Shown piece after piece: positions 42,961 to 52,833 of a stretch of DNA of 64,000 nt. The stretch comes from Natribacillus halophilus. Lineage in GTDB: Bacteria > Bacillota > Bacilli > Bacillales > Marinococcaceae. The notes beneath the pieces are model-generated. The model was not told the DNA's origin. It was given only the letters and a program-made list of their open reading frames with translations, and did no database searches. The translations under genes and the position numbers were made by a program. Positions within the stretch are counted from its first letter, which is position 1, and the number at the start of each line of letters is the position of its first letter. The stretch lies in NCBI RefSeq assembly GCF_900100185.1, contig NZ_FNEN01000003.1:1-64000 (forward strand), written 5' to 3'.

Positions 42961-43521
42961 TTATTTTTGCTTGTGATCGATCCATTCGGTAAAGGCGCGT
43001 AAGAAGGAAGCGATTTGGGCATTTGTATCGTCATCTGTAATCGCGCCGTTTTCGGCGATTTTTTTATTCGCACGTGAGATAAAGACCTCGGGCTTTTGCA
43101 TCACCGACGCCCCGGCAGCCACGAGGGATTGCTTCATCTGTTGCTGGGAAAAAGCGGTGCCGAACATCGTCGGTGACGCGCCGATCATCGCCGCGGGCAT
43201 ATCCGTAAGCACGTTATGATTGGCATCGCTTCCCGCCCAATCGATCGCATTTTTCAAAACGCCGGGCATGCCGTGATGATATTCCGGGGTTACGATGAAA
43301 AGGCCGTCGCTATCCAGGATCGCACGTTTAAACCGCGCAACGCTTTCCGGGTCGCCACCGGCTTCCAAATCGCCGTTGAAAAGCGGCAATTCCGCCAAAT
43401 CATACGTATGTATCGTTACGTTGTCTTCGGTCATCCGCGTGGCAGCCGATAACACATGTCGATTAAAAGACCCACGACGCAAACTTCCGCTAATGCCTAA
43501 AATGTTGTATGGTTTTGCCAC
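42961..43521 (-). CDS. NADPH-dependent FMN reductase family protein
   Basis: This 186-residue flavodoxin-fold reductase begins with [20 protein letters not shown], the phosphate-binding loop for FMN. The family motif is [20 protein letters not shown] with DWAGS after it. It may reduce quinones, azo dyes or FMN. GTG 43,521 is 9 bases from GAGGA; a GTG three codons upstream directly abuts it. It is a single gene, convergent with pdxK. Confidence 0.8.
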   Translation of the reverse strand: MAKPYNILGISGSLRRGSFNRHVLSAATRMTEDNVTIHTYDLAELPLFNGDLEAGGDPESVARFKRAILDSDGLFIVTPEYHHGMPGVLKNAIDWAGSDANHNVLTDMPAAMIGASPTMFGTAFSQQQMKQSLVAAGASVMQKPEVFISRANKKIAENGAITDDDTNAQIASFLRAFTEWIDHKQK

Positions 43522-43656
43522 CTTGATCACTCCTCTAGTGTAGCGTCACTTTATTTATTTTATCCCCGCTCTTCCCTCAATTTAAACGTTTCCTTTTTTC
43601 CGGATCAAAAGTGGTTTATCATAGAAAAAGATCAGTCAATCAAGGAGAGATGCCAA

Positions 43657-45045
43657 ATGGAATATCGAACGGAAAAAGACACCCTCGGCGAAATGCAGGT
43701 GCCGGCGGACAAGTACTGGGGAGCGCAAACCGAGCGAAGTTTACGCAATTTCCCGATCGGCAAGGAGCATATGCCCCGGGAAGTCGTGCACGGTTTCGCC
43801 ACCCTGAAAAAAGCTGCCGCACGGGCGAACGAAAGCCTTGGCAAGATGGAGAGTGACAAGGCAGACGCCATTGCCCAGGCCGCCGATGAAGTGATCGCCG
43901 GTGAGTGGGACAGTCATTTTCCCCTGGTCGTCTGGCAAACCGGCAGCGGCACGCAATCCAACATGAACATGAATGAAGTACTCGCGCGCCGGGGCACGGA
44001 AATCCTCAAGGAGCAGGGCAAGGATGCCTCCATCCACCCCAATGACGATGTGAACCAGTCGCAAAGCTCCAACGACACCTTCCCAACCGCGATGCACATT
44101 GCCGCCGTTTCCGAAGTTAAAAATGAACTGCTGCCGACATTGCAAACATTGAAAAATACGATCGCGAAAAAAGTCGAAGATTTTAACGACATCATAAAAA
44201 TCGGCCGCACCCATCTGCAGGACGCCACCCCTCTCACCGTCGGCCAGGAATTCAGCGGCTGGCAGGAAATGCTGCGCAAAAGTGAAAACATGATCGCGGA
44301 AAGCATCGACTACTTAAACGACCTCGCCATCGGCGGCACGGCTGTCGGGACAGGCATTAACGCCCATCCCGATTTTGGGGAAAAAACCGCAGCGGTCATC
44401 AGTGAAGAAACCGGCTTGCCTTTTCGGTCCGCGCCGAATAAATTTCACGCGCTCACAAGCCATGATGATACCACTCATGCGCATGGCGCGCTCAAAGGCC
44501 TGGCGGCCGACTTAATGAAAATCGCCAACGACGTCCGCTGGCTATCGAGCGGTCCCCGCTCAGGCATCGGCGAGCTGACGATCCCGGCCAATGAACCGGG
44601 AAGCTCGATTATGCCCGGCAAAGTGAATCCGACCCAAAGTGAAGCACTCACGATGGTGTGTGCCCAGGTCATGGGCAATGACGCGACAATTGGCTTCTCC
44701 GCCAGCCAGGGAAATTTCGAGCTGAACGTCTTTAAGCCGGTCATCATTTACAATTTCCTGCAATCGGCGCAATTGCTCACCGACGCCATGCAATCGTTCC
44801 ATGACCGTTGTATCGTCGGCATCGAGCCTGAAAAAGAAAACATCGACGCGCACGTGGAAAATTCACTCATGCTCGTCACCGCGTTAAACCCCCATATTGG
44901 CTATGAAAAAGCGGCAGCGATCGCGAAAAAAGCGCATGCCGAAGGCTCAACGTTGAAAGAAGCCGCCATCAACAGCGGGGAGTTAAGCGAAGCGCAATTT
45001 AATGAATGGGTCGATCCGGCGAAGATGGTACGTCCATCGGAATGA
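43657..45045 (+). CDS. fumC: class II fumarate hydratase
   Basis: This 462-residue enzyme of the TCA cycle interconverts fumarate and malate in the cytoplasm as a homotetramer. The substrate-binding segments are [34 protein letters not shown] and [20 protein letters not shown]. The superfamily signature [16 protein letters not shown] carries the catalytic Ser and Lys region near residue 317. Length and motifs are those of FumC, not aspartase (which would differ in the C-terminal region). AAGGAGAG lies before ATG 43,657. It is monocistronic. Confidence 0.92.
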   Translation: MEYRTEKDTLGEMQVPADKYWGAQTERSLRNFPIGKEHMPREVVHGFATLKKAAARANESLGKMESDKADAIAQAADEVIAGEWDSHFPLVVWQTGSGTQSNMNMNEVLARRGTEILKEQGKDASIHPNDDVNQSQSSNDTFPTAMHIAAVSEVKNELLPTLQTLKNTIAKKVEDFNDIIKIGRTHLQDATPLTVGQEFSGWQEMLRKSENMIAESIDYLNDLAIGGTAVGTGINAHPDFGEKTAAVISEETGLPFRSAPNKFHALTSHDDTTHAHGALKGLAADLMKIANDVRWLSSGPRSGIGELTIPANEPGSSIMPGKVNPTQSEALTMVCAQVMGNDATIGFSASQGNFELNVFKPVIIYNFLQSAQLLTDAMQSFHDRCIVGIEPEKENIDAHVENSLMLVTALNPHIGYEKAAAIAKKAHAEGSTLKEAAINSGELSEAQFNEWVDPAKMVRPSE

Positions 45046-45053
45046 GATAATAG

Positions 45054-45091
45054 AAAACTGCCCTGGCCGTAAGGTTCGAGGGCAGTTTTTA
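45054..45091 (+). terminator. fumC terminator
   Basis: AAACTGCCCT pairs with AGGGCAGTTT, followed by TTT. Confidence 0.75.
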
Positions 45092-45265
45092 TTCGTCATA
45101 AGTAAAGCGGACGACATATTTTTCATTTTTTAACTGAATGACTTCCACGAGGGGCGAGAGTTCGTATCCATTATGCCAGTTGTCTTCCAGTTTGGCCTTG
45201 ACGCAACCGGCCTGGAATTTTGACCGAAAGGTTTGTTTCCAGTAGATCCAGCGAGGTCCATACAT
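45089..45265 (-). CDS. hypothetical 58-aa protein
   Basis: This is a small protein starting MYGPRWIYWKQTFRSKF and ending in a beta-like VVEVIQLKNEKYVVRF-type stretch. AAGGAG 9 bases before ATG 45,265 decides the start. The frame is open to 45,421, but that part runs through the repeat flank. I recognise no family. It is convergent with fumC and its stop lies in the fumC terminator tail. Confidence 0.45.
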   Translation of the reverse strand: MYGPRWIYWKQTFRSKFQAGCVKAKLEDNWHNGYELSPLVEVIQLKNEKYVVRFTYDE

Positions 45266-45394
45266 ATATAATTGCTCCTTATACTTTCCAACTATTTTAC
45301 GACCCTCTGTCGACATTATGCAAGATCTTTGATTGATGTTCAGGCATGATACAGACATTCCACAGTGAATGTCTTGTTTGTGTCCGGCTCCCCG

Positions 45395-45602
45395 ATTCGG
45401 ACAATTTTGGTGGTGCATCACTTGTTTGTAGCCGAATCTGGCCCCCTTTTGGACAATTCCAGCGGCCCTTCATGGATTAATGGCCGAATCCGAGAACCTT
45501 TCGTACAATTCCAGCGGCCCTTCTCCCATTTATGTCCGAATTCCTGGCCCATTCGGACATTTTCGCAGGCCCTCCTCCCTTTCGTGGCCGAATCCGCTCC
45601 CT
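45395..45602. repeat. 52-bp periodic repeat, array B
   Basis: ATTCGGACAATTTT or a close variant begins at 45,395, 45,447, 45,499 and 45,551, exactly 52 bases apart each time. About 35 bases into each unit stands GCCGAAT or GTCCGAAT, the reverse motif. The blocks CCAGCGGCCCTTC are shared by units 2 and 3. No gene lies in 45,266-45,720. Confidence 0.8.
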
Positions 45603-45720
45603 CCCATTTAATGTCACTGCCCCATTAGCCCAATGCCCAAACCTTCCTTTTAGCGATTGGGCATAAGACATGATACAATGCTTCCAGGTTAATTTTCTTG
45701 ACAGAAATGAGGTTTTGACC

Positions 45721-46449
45721 ATGGATGGAGATATTCGTTCACTCCCTTTTAAGAGCGATATTCTTAACACAGAATTTGACCTTCACGTCTACCTTCCGCC
45801 CAATTATCACGAGAGTATATCTTATCATTTGGCGGTCGCGCAAGACGGTCAGGATTTTTTTCGGCTCGGAAAAATCGGTCGTAAAATTGAAGACATGATT
45901 CTGGAGGAAGCCGGTCCGGAAACGATCGTCGTCGGGGTTCCCTATCCGCGCGTGGCTGCACGACGCAAGTGGTATCACCCTGATGGCGAAGAACTTCCGC
46001 AATACTTACAGTTTTTAACCGCGGAACTTCTGCCCTTTTTAGCCCAGGAATATTCCCTGCACGAGGACCCGGAAGGGCGGGTGCTCATGGGTGATTCACT
46101 GGCGGGCACGCTGGCTTTGCTCGCTTGCCTGGAGCATCCGGACACATTCTCGCGTGCCATTATGTATTCCCCTTACGTCAATGACACCCTGCTTTCCAAA
46201 ATTGATGAGAGCTCGCATCTGGGCACGCTTACGCTCTACCATACCGTCGGATCCGAAGAAAGGGAAGTGAAAGGAACAGACGGTACGATTATGGATTTTA
46301 TTTCGATGAACAACGATCTTCATGAGCGACTGAACGCCAACGTGTCCAACTATCGCTTCAAAACATTGGACAAAGGGGATCATACGTGGTACACGTGGGA
46401 GCCCGATTTGCATAAAGCCTTACATTTTATGTATATTTTCAACGCTTAA
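45721..46449 (+). CDS. putative esterase (alpha/beta fold)
   Basis: This 242-residue esterase of the esterase-D/YuiI/BesA-like group starts MDGDIRSLPFKSDIL. LHVYLPPNYHESISYHLAV is the usual opening, GVPYPRVAARRKWYHPDGEE the middle, VLMGDSLAGTLAL the nucleophile Ser and DKGDHTWYTWEPDL the His. Enzymes of this group hydrolyse short esters or siderophore esters. ATG 45,721 is 8 bases from GAGG. The GNAT gene starts 13 bases after its stop, and the two probably share a transcript. Confidence 0.8.
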   Translation: MDGDIRSLPFKSDILNTEFDLHVYLPPNYHESISYHLAVAQDGQDFFRLGKIGRKIEDMILEEAGPETIVVGVPYPRVAARRKWYHPDGEELPQYLQFLTAELLPFLAQEYSLHEDPEGRVLMGDSLAGTLALLACLEHPDTFSRAIMYSPYVNDTLLSKIDESSHLGTLTLYHTVGSEEREVKGTDGTIMDFISMNNDLHERLNANVSNYRFKTLDKGDHTWYTWEPDLHKALHFMYIFNA

Positions 46450-46462
46450 AGGAGCGGAAAGT

Positions 46463-46885
46463 ATGAACGTTCACATGGCCAACACGGAAGAAGACATGCA
46501 AAAAGTACGCGAGATCCGCTCGACGGTTTTCATCGACGAGCAAAACGTCCCTCCCGAGGAGGAATGGGATCAATATGAAAAAGAAAGTGTCCATCTCCTC
46601 GCCCAAATGTCAGGTGAATGGGCCGGGGCCGGACGGGTACGCTTCCACGAAGGCGTGGGAAAAGCAGAGCGCATCTGCGTGCTCAAGGCGTTCCGGGGCA
46701 CCGGCCTCGGCAAGGAACTGATGCACGCGGTGGAAGATTACGTGGCTGAGCAAGGCGGGCGATCGGTAATTCTGAACGCGCAAACCCGTGCCAAAAACTT
46801 CTATGAACGACTCGGCTACAAAGTTACTTCCGGTGAATTTTTGGACGCGGGTATCCCCCACGTCGCGATGGAAAAAGTTCTATAA
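46463..46885 (+). CDS. GNAT N-acetyltransferase (YjcF/ElaA-like)
   Basis: This 140-residue GNAT enzyme opens VREIRSTVFIDEQNVPPEEE, a hallmark of the YjcF/ElaA group. The acetyl-CoA loop is ERICVLKAFRGTGLGKELM (R-x2-G-x-G/A) and the end is NFYERLGYKVTSGEFLDAGI. The acceptor is unknown. AAAGGAGCGG precedes ATG 46,463. It is second in a unit with the esterase and ends at a terminator. Confidence 0.85.
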   Translation: MNVHMANTEEDMQKVREIRSTVFIDEQNVPPEEEWDQYEKESVHLLAQMSGEWAGAGRVRFHEGVGKAERICVLKAFRGTGLGKELMHAVEDYVAEQGGRSVILNAQTRAKNFYERLGYKVTSGEFLDAGIPHVAMEKVL

Positions 46886-46892
46886 CGAAATG

Positions 46893-46929
46893 AGGCATCA
46901 TCTCTCGACGGATGATGCCCCTTTTTATT
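46893..46929 (+). terminator. terminator of the esterase-GNAT unit
   Basis: GGCATCATC pairs with GATGATGCC, followed by CCTTTTTATTTTT. Confidence 0.75.
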
Positions 46930-46930
46930 T

Positions 46931-47116
46931 TTACGCCTGCGCATCGAAATGATAGCCTTTTTCGTGCTTGTCTCTCTTCTCTTTCCTATGCCTATCCGTA
47001 CGCGTGAGCTTGACGGGTTCAACGGGAGCACTCGCCTTGATCAATGGTTGCACTGATTGCACGCGGTTTCCATATTGTATAACCGTGTCATTCCTTTGCA
47101 TGGAAATATAGCCCAT
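46931..47116 (-). CDS. hypothetical 61-aa basic protein next to coat genes
   Basis: This protein starts MGYISMQRNDTVIQYGNRV and has a Lys/Arg/His-rich end (RTDRHRKEKRDKHEKGYHF). AAGGGG 8 bases before ATG 47,116 decides the start; an upstream ATG at 47,173 is in frame. I do not recognise it. Its place beside CotY/CotZ- and CotO-like genes and its basic, aromatic make-up would suit a spore-coat or crust protein, which is an inference. Confidence 0.5.
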   Translation of the reverse strand: MGYISMQRNDTVIQYGNRVQSVQPLIKASAPVEPVKLTRTDRHRKEKRDKHEKGYHFDAQA

Positions 47117-47269
47117 CACGAGATCCCCTTTCGCCTTGGTCGCTACTTTCCTATACCCCAACGTCCACATCATTACGCCTATTTCGCGTGATTTTCCACA
47201 AGGGCTATACACGCATTAGGTTAAACGTACATAAGATGTAACGAACATGAAGGAAAAGGAGTGATGAAC

Positions 47270-47791
47270 GTGAGTTGCGGATGCAAAGATTACGCATCAG
47301 GCCACTGCGTCTGTGATGCGGTGCTTTCGATCAAGGAAGCGCAGGATGCCGTTGACAAAAAGTTTGACGACTGTGTCAACAGTTGTTTCACCAACTTGTT
47401 AGGTCCGAAAAGACCCGGGAAGGTTCAGGACACCATTCCATTTATGCTAAAAGATAAAAAGAGCAACCTGTTCTGGGCCACCGGCGGGCTGACAGCGGAC
47501 TATAACGACGTGTTCGAGACCGTATTTTTCCGGGTTGAAAACGTCGATGAAAAAACGTGCTGCGCTACTTTATCGCTACTTCGTCCGATCAAAGACATCA
47601 AGTTTACCCATAACTGCTGTGTCGATCCAACGTCTCTTTCAGATGTGTATTGTCTGGAAAAAACACACTTCTGTATCGAAGTTGATCTAAACTGCTTCTG
47701 TGCCATCCAGTGTTTGGATCCCGATTTGGTAGATAATCATGCCAAAAGACCGGACGACAGAGACAAAAAGCATCATCATCACGAGAAGTGA
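47270..47791 (+). CDS. cotY: CotY/CotZ family spore coat protein
   Basis: This 173-residue, Cys-rich protein (about 15 Cys) forms the disulphide-linked crust of the spore. It opens MSCGCKDYASGHCVCDAV, close to CotY of Bacillus subtilis, and then has NSCFTNLLGPKRPGKVQDTI and DVFETVFFRVENVDEKTCCA, with FCIEVDLNCFCAIQCLD at the end. A His-rich tail follows. GTG 47,270 is 8 bases from AAGGAG and gives the expected start; the ATG at 47,264 is too close. CATAAGATGTA ahead of the gene resembles a sigma-K -10, as expected for a late mother-cell gene. The end overlaps the convergent CotO-like gene by 13 bases. Confidence 0.85.
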   Translation: MSCGCKDYASGHCVCDAVLSIKEAQDAVDKKFDDCVNSCFTNLLGPKRPGKVQDTIPFMLKDKKSNLFWATGGLTADYNDVFETVFFRVENVDEKTCCATLSLLRPIKDIKFTHNCCVDPTSLSDVYCLEKTHFCIEVDLNCFCAIQCLDPDLVDNHAKRPDDRDKKHHHHEK

Positions 47792-48390
47792 TCGACTGAT
47801 AGTGCCGTGACATCATCGTAGTTGATGGTTACCAGGTAAGGAGATTGTTGGGTCTGCATCGTGAAATGCTGCTCCTCGGCAGCAGTAACGGTGCCGACCC
47901 ATACTTGTTCTTTCGTTTTACATACACACGTGAGCGGTGTACGCTTGCGCATTTTTAAAAGAAATTCTGCTTTCTCCTTGACCGACTTATCGGCGAACGT
48001 CTGTGGTTTGTCTTCTGCTTTTTTATTTTCTTCCTCAGGTGCCGGACGGCCTAAATGTTCGCCTGCAGGTGCCCGCCCGGAATCGGAACCGGATAGGTCG
48101 GAGCTTAATCGCTCCCGTGACCGCTTCGTATAATGTGATGGCGCGCTTCTTACCTGCCAGTCGTACCCCAGGTGCCTGGATAAATTAAACGAACGCCGCT
48201 TTCTTTCCTCCTCTTCATGATTGGAGTCAGGCTCCTCCTCGCCCGGTTCTTCTACTTCTGCTTTTACATTTATGCCATCGCGCTTATATAAGATTTCCAC
48301 TTCTGTCCTACCCTGTTCTATCGGTTCATGTGCGGGATTATCAATATATAGGAGCGGCTGGTCTTGTTTCTGCTGTTTGCGTGTGCCCAT
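47779..48390 (-). CDS. CotO-like spore coat protein
   Basis: This 203-residue protein starts with KQDQPLLYIDNPAHEPIE, the N-terminal pattern of CotO. A charged, Glu/Arg-rich disordered middle follows, then a C-terminal domain with KAEFLLKMRKRTPLTCVCKT and VWVGTVTAAEEQHFTM, where CotO keeps a short Sm-like fold. CotO helps assemble the outer coat and crust. It is convergent with the CotY/CotZ-like gene. The middle is longer and less conserved than I remember for the family. From 48,391 to 48,677 I see no gene. Confidence 0.65.
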   Translation of the reverse strand: MGTRKQQKQDQPLLYIDNPAHEPIEQGRTEVEILYKRDGINVKAEVEEPGEEEPDSNHEEEERKRRSFNLSRHLGYDWQVRSAPSHYTKRSRERLSSDLSGSDSGRAPAGEHLGRPAPEEENKKAEDKPQTFADKSVKEKAEFLLKMRKRTPLTCVCKTKEQVWVGTVTAAEEQHFTMQTQQSPYLVTINYDDVTALSVDHFS

Positions 48391-48677
48391 CTCTTCTCCT
48401 CCCCTCGGAAAACGTCATGTTACATTGTATTCACAGGACAACGAGCTATGATTGAATGAGAAGGAAAAAAGATCTTTCTTCTTTCATATGTAATAAAAGA
48501 AAAAAAGAGAGGGCAGATGCTTTGAGAGCGCTAAAATACAGCTAACACCCATTCCGCTCTAACGCGTAGGCGTCAGCCTGTTTTACGCTGAAACAACACA
48601 CCTGTACAGATGCCTGAATAACGTATACGGAGAACGATTTTTTCGTTCTTTAAACCGACATTTGGGGAGGAATGAGC

Positions 48678-48767
48678 ATGTCTGCCGGATACGGACATGG
48701 TGGCGGCTTTGCATTGATCGTCGTACTTTTCATTCTGCTTATCATCGTAGGGACCGCTTACTGTTAG
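48678..48767 (+). CDS. yjcZ: YjcZ family sporulation protein, 29 aa
   Basis: This tiny membrane protein reads MSAGYGHGGG, then a single hydrophobic helix of Phe, Ala, Leu, Ile and Val, and ends TAYC. It matches the YjcZ/SscA-type Gly-rich spore peptide family. GGGGAGG 7 bases before ATG 48,678 is strong. It was found by eye because it is below the usual size cut-off. Confidence 0.8.
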   Translation: MSAGYGHGGGFALIVVLFILLIIVGTAYC

Positions 48768-48787
48768 GCTGAAGTTGATAAATCTGC

Positions 48788-48823
48788 TAAAAAAATCATC
48801 CCGTCCGAGGGATGATTTTTTTT
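48788..48823. terminator. bidirectional terminator
   Basis: AAATCATCCC pairs with GGGATGATTT, with A-run and T-run on the two sides. It serves yjcZ and the end of the ABC operon. Confidence 0.8.
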
Positions 48824-48829
48824 ACCTTT

Positions 48830-49867
48830 TTATTCGTTCCCGACTTCTTCCGGTAATGTCGGTGTCGTGCCATATTGGGCAACGATCTCCTCCATATGGT
48901 GACAAGCGGCCTGATGGTCATCGGCCATATCACCGGTCTTGCGGAGTTCCGGATCTTCCTGTTTGCAAATGTCCGTGGCAAACGGGCAACGCGTATGGAA
49001 ACGGCAACCACTTGGAGGGTCCATAGGTGATGGCACGTCCCCTTCTATGACGATGCGTTCACTTTTCTCGTCAGGATCCGGCACCGGGATCGCGGAAAGC
49101 AAGGCGCGCGTGTACGGATGGCGCGGCGAATCGAACAATGATTTTTTGTCGGCGATTTCCACGATTTTACCGAGATACATAACGGCGACGCGATCGGAAA
49201 TGTGGCGAACGACGCCGAGGTCGTGAGAGATGAACAAATACGTGAGATCGTACTTGCGCTGCAAATCCCGGAGCAGGTTCAGCACCTGGGCCTGGGTGGA
49301 GACGTCCAGGGCCGAAACGGCTTCGTCACAAACGATCAGTTTCGGATCCACGGAAAGGGCCCGCGCGATCCCGATCCTTTGTCGCTGACCGCCGCTGAAT
49401 TCATGGGGGTAGCGCTCGGCTTGGTGCGGACGCATCCCGACGACATCCATCAGCTCACGAATCCGTGCCGGGCGATCTTTTTTCGGTACGACGCCCTGGA
49501 TCGCCATCGCTTCATCGAGGATTTGCTTGACCTTCTGACGGGGATTCAAGGAAGCGTACGGATCCTGGAAGATAATCTGCATATCTTTTCGTTTATCGCG
49601 AAGTTCGGACTTGCTTAGACTGCGAAAATCTTCTCCGTTAAAGGTGATTTCTCCATCCGTGGGCTCTTCCAGGCGCAAAACGGCCCGACCGGTCGTGGAC
49701 TTCCCACACCCTGATTCGCCGACGAGACTAAGGGTTTCTCCCGGATTAATGGCAAAAGAAATGTCATCCACCGCTTTGACTTCCGCTTTTGTCCGGTTCA
49801 AAATCCCGCCTTTGACCGGAAAATATTTTTTCAGGTTTTTCGTTTCAAAAAGAGGTGTTGTTGTCAT
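48830..49867 (-). CDS. peptide/nickel ABC transporter ATPase (OppF/DppF-like)
   Basis: This 345-residue ATPase is the second nucleotide-binding subunit of the importer. Walker A is LVGESGCGKSTTGRAVL, the Q-loop is IIFQDPYASLNPRQ, the signature FSGGQRQRIGIARAL and Walker B KLIVCDEAVSALDVS, followed by LFISHDLGVVRHISD. The C-terminal oligopeptide extension has GCRFHTRCPFATDICKQEDP, whose cysteines hold a 4Fe-4S cluster in related proteins. It is last in the operon and overlaps the OppD-like gene by 4 bases. Confidence 0.9.
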   Translation of the reverse strand: MTTTPLFETKNLKKYFPVKGGILNRTKAEVKAVDDISFAINPGETLSLVGESGCGKSTTGRAVLRLEEPTDGEITFNGEDFRSLSKSELRDKRKDMQIIFQDPYASLNPRQKVKQILDEAMAIQGVVPKKDRPARIRELMDVVGMRPHQAERYPHEFSGGQRQRIGIARALSVDPKLIVCDEAVSALDVSTQAQVLNLLRDLQRKYDLTYLFISHDLGVVRHISDRVAVMYLGKIVEIADKKSLFDSPRHPYTRALLSAIPVPDPDEKSERIVIEGDVPSPMDPPSGCRFHTRCPFATDICKQEDPELRKTGDMADDHQAACHHMEEIVAQYGTTPTLPEEVGNE

Positions 49868-50916
49868 GACCCCTGCTGCACCTCCTCATTTTTCATCGGG
49901 TTGCCCTCGGCATCCCATTCATCGGTATAAATCCAGCAGCGTACCGCCCCTGCATCCGTATGTCCGTCAATATTGTTGCTTGGCGCCGCAAGGGACGGAT
50001 GGGTGTTACAAATCTCAGAGGCGTACGGGCAACGCTGGGCAAACCGGCAGCCGCTCGGCATTTCCGCCGGACTCGGCACGGTCCCTCTGATGACTTCCAA
50101 TTCGTCTACGTCAACGTCATGACGCGGAATCGAATTCATGAGTCCTTGCGTATAAGGGTGCAAAGGGCGATTGAAAAGCGTTTTGACATCCGCTTGCTCC
50201 ACGACTTCACCGGCATACATAACGGCGACTTGATCGGCCGTTTCGGCGATGACCCCAAGGTCATGGGTAATGATCATAACCGCCATGCCCGTTGACTCCT
50301 GAAGACGTTTAATCAGTTCAAGAATCTGCGCCTGGATGGTGACATCAAGCGCCGTTGTCGGTTCATCGGCGATTAATAGTTCCGGTTCACACGCGAGTGC
50401 CATCGCAATCATCACCCGCTGGCGCATACCTCCGGACAGTTCATGGGGATAACTCTTCGCCCGGGATTCCGGCGCGGGAATGCCGACGAGTTTGAGCATG
50501 CGAATCACTTCCTGGTGTGCTTCGCGTTTGCCCATCTTTTTGTGAATCTTTACGGTTTCCGCCACTTGATGACCGACGGTAAACACGGGGTTCAATGAGG
50601 TCATCGGTTCCTGGAATATCATGGAAAGGCGGTTGCCGCGATATTTTGCGAACTGGGCTTTTGATTTTTGCAGTAAATCATCCCCGTTCAGCTCGATTTT
50701 ACCGCCAATAATCTCTCCGGGGGATTGAATGAGCTGCATGACCGACAACGAAGTAATGCTCTTTCCGGAACCGCTTTCGCCGACGATGCCCAGCGTTTCA
50801 TTCTCGCGTACTTCAAAATCAACACCGTCAACAGCCTTTACTTCCCCGTCATAAGTGAAAAAAGATGTCTGCAGGTTTTCTACTTTTAAAACAGGGGTAT
50901 GATCCTTTGTAGTCAC
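49864..50916 (-). CDS. peptide/nickel ABC transporter ATPase (OppD/DppD-like)
   Basis: This 350-residue first ATPase has Walker [20 protein letters not shown]-loop [17 protein letters not shown], signature [15 protein letters not shown] and Walker [15 protein letters not shown], then [15 protein letters not shown]. The C-terminal [19 protein letters not shown] again suggests the cluster-binding extension. It lies between the OppB-like permease (17 bases upstream) and the OppF-like gene (4-base overlap). The importer takes up peptides, or nickel or sugars in some relatives. Confidence 0.9.
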   Translation of the reverse strand: MTTKDHTPVLKVENLQTSFFTYDGEVKAVDGVDFEVRENETLGIVGESGSGKSITSLSVMQLIQSPGEIIGGKIELNGDDLLQKSKAQFAKYRGNRLSMIFQEPMTSLNPVFTVGHQVAETVKIHKKMGKREAHQEVIRMLKLVGIPAPESRAKSYPHELSGGMRQRVMIAMALACEPELLIADEPTTALDVTIQAQILELIKRLQESTGMAVMIITHDLGVIAETADQVAVMYAGEVVEQADVKTLFNRPLHPYTQGLMNSIPRHDVDVDELEVIRGTVPSPAEMPSGCRFAQRCPYASEICNTHPSLAAPSNNIDGHTDAGAVRCWIYTDEWDAEGNPMKNEEVQQGS

Positions 50917-50933
50917 CGTACATGACCTCCTTT

Positions 50934-51854
50934 CTAGTTCAATTCTATTCGTTTATTCAAGACGCGATACAGGACATCGACGACGAAGTTGACAAATACG
51001 AACGTTAACGCGAGAACGATCACCGTTCCCTGCACGACAGGAAAGTCCCGTTGCGCAATTGCATCGACGACGAGGCGTCCCAGCCCGTTGATGCTAAAGA
51101 CGCTTTCTGTGAGAACCGCTCCGCTTAAGAAGTATCCAAACTGCAGCCCGATGACGGTGACGACCGGGATTAAAGCGTTTCTAAGCGCGTGCTTGTAGAT
51201 GACGAATCGTTCTTTGACGCCTTTGGCGCGCGCCGTTCGCACGTAATCTTCACCGATGACTTCCAGCATCGCCGAGCGCGTCATCCGGGCGATAATCGCG
51301 GCCCCTGCCGTACCCATCGTAATCGCGGGCAAGAAAATCTGCTGCCAATCGCCCCACCCGGAGGTCGGCAACCAGCCAAGCTGATTGGCAAATACGTACA
51401 TGAGCATAAGGCCCAGCCAGAAGTTTGGCATCGAAAGACCGATAACCGCGGCCGCCATCGTTCCGAAATCACGGAAGGAATTTTGCTTGTTCGCGGCGAG
51501 AATACCGAGAAAAAGGCCGACACTAACCGCGACCACAAGACCCCAAAAAGCGAGTTCCAGCGTAATCCAAAAGCGGGGAGCCACCAGTTCCATCACCGGC
51601 TGCCCGGTACGCACGGATTCGCCGAGATCAAACTGGGCGAGGTCAGCTAGGAATAATCCATACTGGACATATAAAGGCTCGTTTAAGCCCAGGTTTTCTC
51701 GCACTTGTTCCAATTGTTCTTCCGAAGCCGCCTCTCCGGCCATAACCTGTGCCGCATCCCCGGGGATTAATTGAATGATCAGAAAGGCAACGAGGGTTAC
51801 GCCGATAATGACCGGGATAAGTTGTAACAAGCGGCGGATGATAAAAATATGCAC
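50934..51854 (-). CDS. peptide/nickel ABC transporter permease (OppB/DppB-like)
   Basis: This 306-residue permease has six predicted helices. It opens RRLLQLIPVIIGVTLVAFLI, the OppB N-terminus, with a large extracytoplasmic loop after helix 1 (LGLNEPLYVQYGLFL). The EAA coupling helix is YVRTARAKGVKERFVIYKHA followed by LRNALIPVVTVIG. It starts 13 bases after the OppC-like gene. Confidence 0.9.
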   Translation of the reverse strand: MHIFIIRRLLQLIPVIIGVTLVAFLIIQLIPGDAAQVMAGEAASEEQLEQVRENLGLNEPLYVQYGLFLADLAQFDLGESVRTGQPVMELVAPRFWITLELAFWGLVVAVSVGLFLGILAANKQNSFRDFGTMAAAVIGLSMPNFWLGLMLMYVFANQLGWLPTSGWGDWQQIFLPAITMGTAGAAIIARMTRSAMLEVIGEDYVRTARAKGVKERFVIYKHALRNALIPVVTVIGLQFGYFLSGAVLTESVFSINGLGRLVVDAIAQRDFPVVQGTVIVLALTFVFVNFVVDVLYRVLNKRIELN

Positions 51855-51867
51855 GCGAAACGCCTCC

Positions 51868-52758
51868 TTACTTTTTTGACCTTGGATCTAGCGCATCCCG
51901 TAAACCGTCACCCAGCATGTTGAAGCCGAGCACGACGAGGACGAGCGCGATCCCCGGAAATAGGGTGAGGTGGGGATTGTCCCACATATAGCTTCTTCCC
52001 GAGTTAAGCATGGCTCCCCATTCGGGGGTCGGCGGTTGGACGCCGAGGCCAAGGAAGGAGAGGCCGGCGGCACTCAGTATCGATGTGGCCACTTGCAGGG
52101 AAGCTTGTACGATAATCGGTGAACTCACATTCGGCAGCAAGTGTTGAAAAAGAATTTTGGCGTCTTTGGCGCCGAGGGCGCGCACGGCCTGAATGTATTC
52201 CACATCCTTGACTTCCAGCACCGATCCGCGGGTAATTCTTGCGAACACCGGAATGTTGTAAATCGCCAGGGCAATGATGACATTGTTCAGGCTCGGTCCG
52301 AGCGCACTTACGATGGCAAGCGCTAACAAAATGCCCGGGAACGCGAGCAATACGTCAGCGACCCTCATTATGATGGAATCCAAGATGCGGCCGTAGTAAC
52401 CGGCAAGCAAGCCCAGAACAATCCCAAACACGGCCCCGACAGCAACGGATACCGTCCCTACATATAACGTCAAATGCGTCCCATAAATGATCCGACTGAA
52501 TATGTCCCTGCCGTTATGGTCGGTACCAAACCAATTTTCCGACGATGGACCTTGAAAATCATTAAGTACGTCCGTGGAATTCGGATCATGTGTCATCAGA
52601 AATGGTGCAAATGCGGCGATCAATAAAAAGAATATAAGAATGCACGCGCCAATCAATGAAGACTTATTACGAATCATTCGTTTCAGCAATGACTTAAAGC
52701 GCGACTCCGGCTTGGCAAATTCCTCCCGCTCCGGAGATTGGTTTACGGTTGACCCCAT
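51868..52758 (-). CDS. peptide/nickel ABC transporter permease (OppC/DppC-like)
   Basis: This 296-residue permease has an N-terminal OppC extension, SRFKSLLKRMIRNKSSLIGA, then a helix and APFLMTHDPNSTD, and GTDHNGRDIFSRIIYGTHLT, the family mark. The EAA helix is YIQAVRALGAKDAKILFQH. ATG 52,758 is preferred over the TTG at 52,788. It is first in the operon, behind a good promoter, and divergent from the first binding-protein gene. Confidence 0.9.
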   Translation of the reverse strand: MGSTVNQSPEREEFAKPESRFKSLLKRMIRNKSSLIGACILIFFLLIAAFAPFLMTHDPNSTDVLNDFQGPSSENWFGTDHNGRDIFSRIIYGTHLTLYVGTVSVAVGAVFGIVLGLLAGYYGRILDSIIMRVADVLLAFPGILLALAIVSALGPSLNNVIIALAIYNIPVFARITRGSVLEVKDVEYIQAVRALGAKDAKILFQHLLPNVSSPIIVQASLQVATSILSAAGLSFLGLGVQPPTPEWGAMLNSGRSYMWDNPHLTLFPGIALVLVVLGFNMLGDGLRDALDPRSKK

Positions 52759-52805
52759 CCTCGCTTCAACCCTTTCTCTTAATCTCAAAGATCAAACTAT
52801 TTTCT

Positions 52806-52833
52806 TATTATAGCAATCATATTGTGTTTTACA
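52806..52833 (-). promoter_or_regulatory. sigma-A promoter of the ABC operon
   Basis: On the minus strand TTGTAA, a 16-base spacer, TATAAT, about 50 bases before the first gene. Confidence 0.6.

Noticed and set aside
48391-48677. Extra small gene or sigma-K promoter before yjcZ
   Set aside because: No frame with a ribosome site and no convincing CATANNNTA element was seen.
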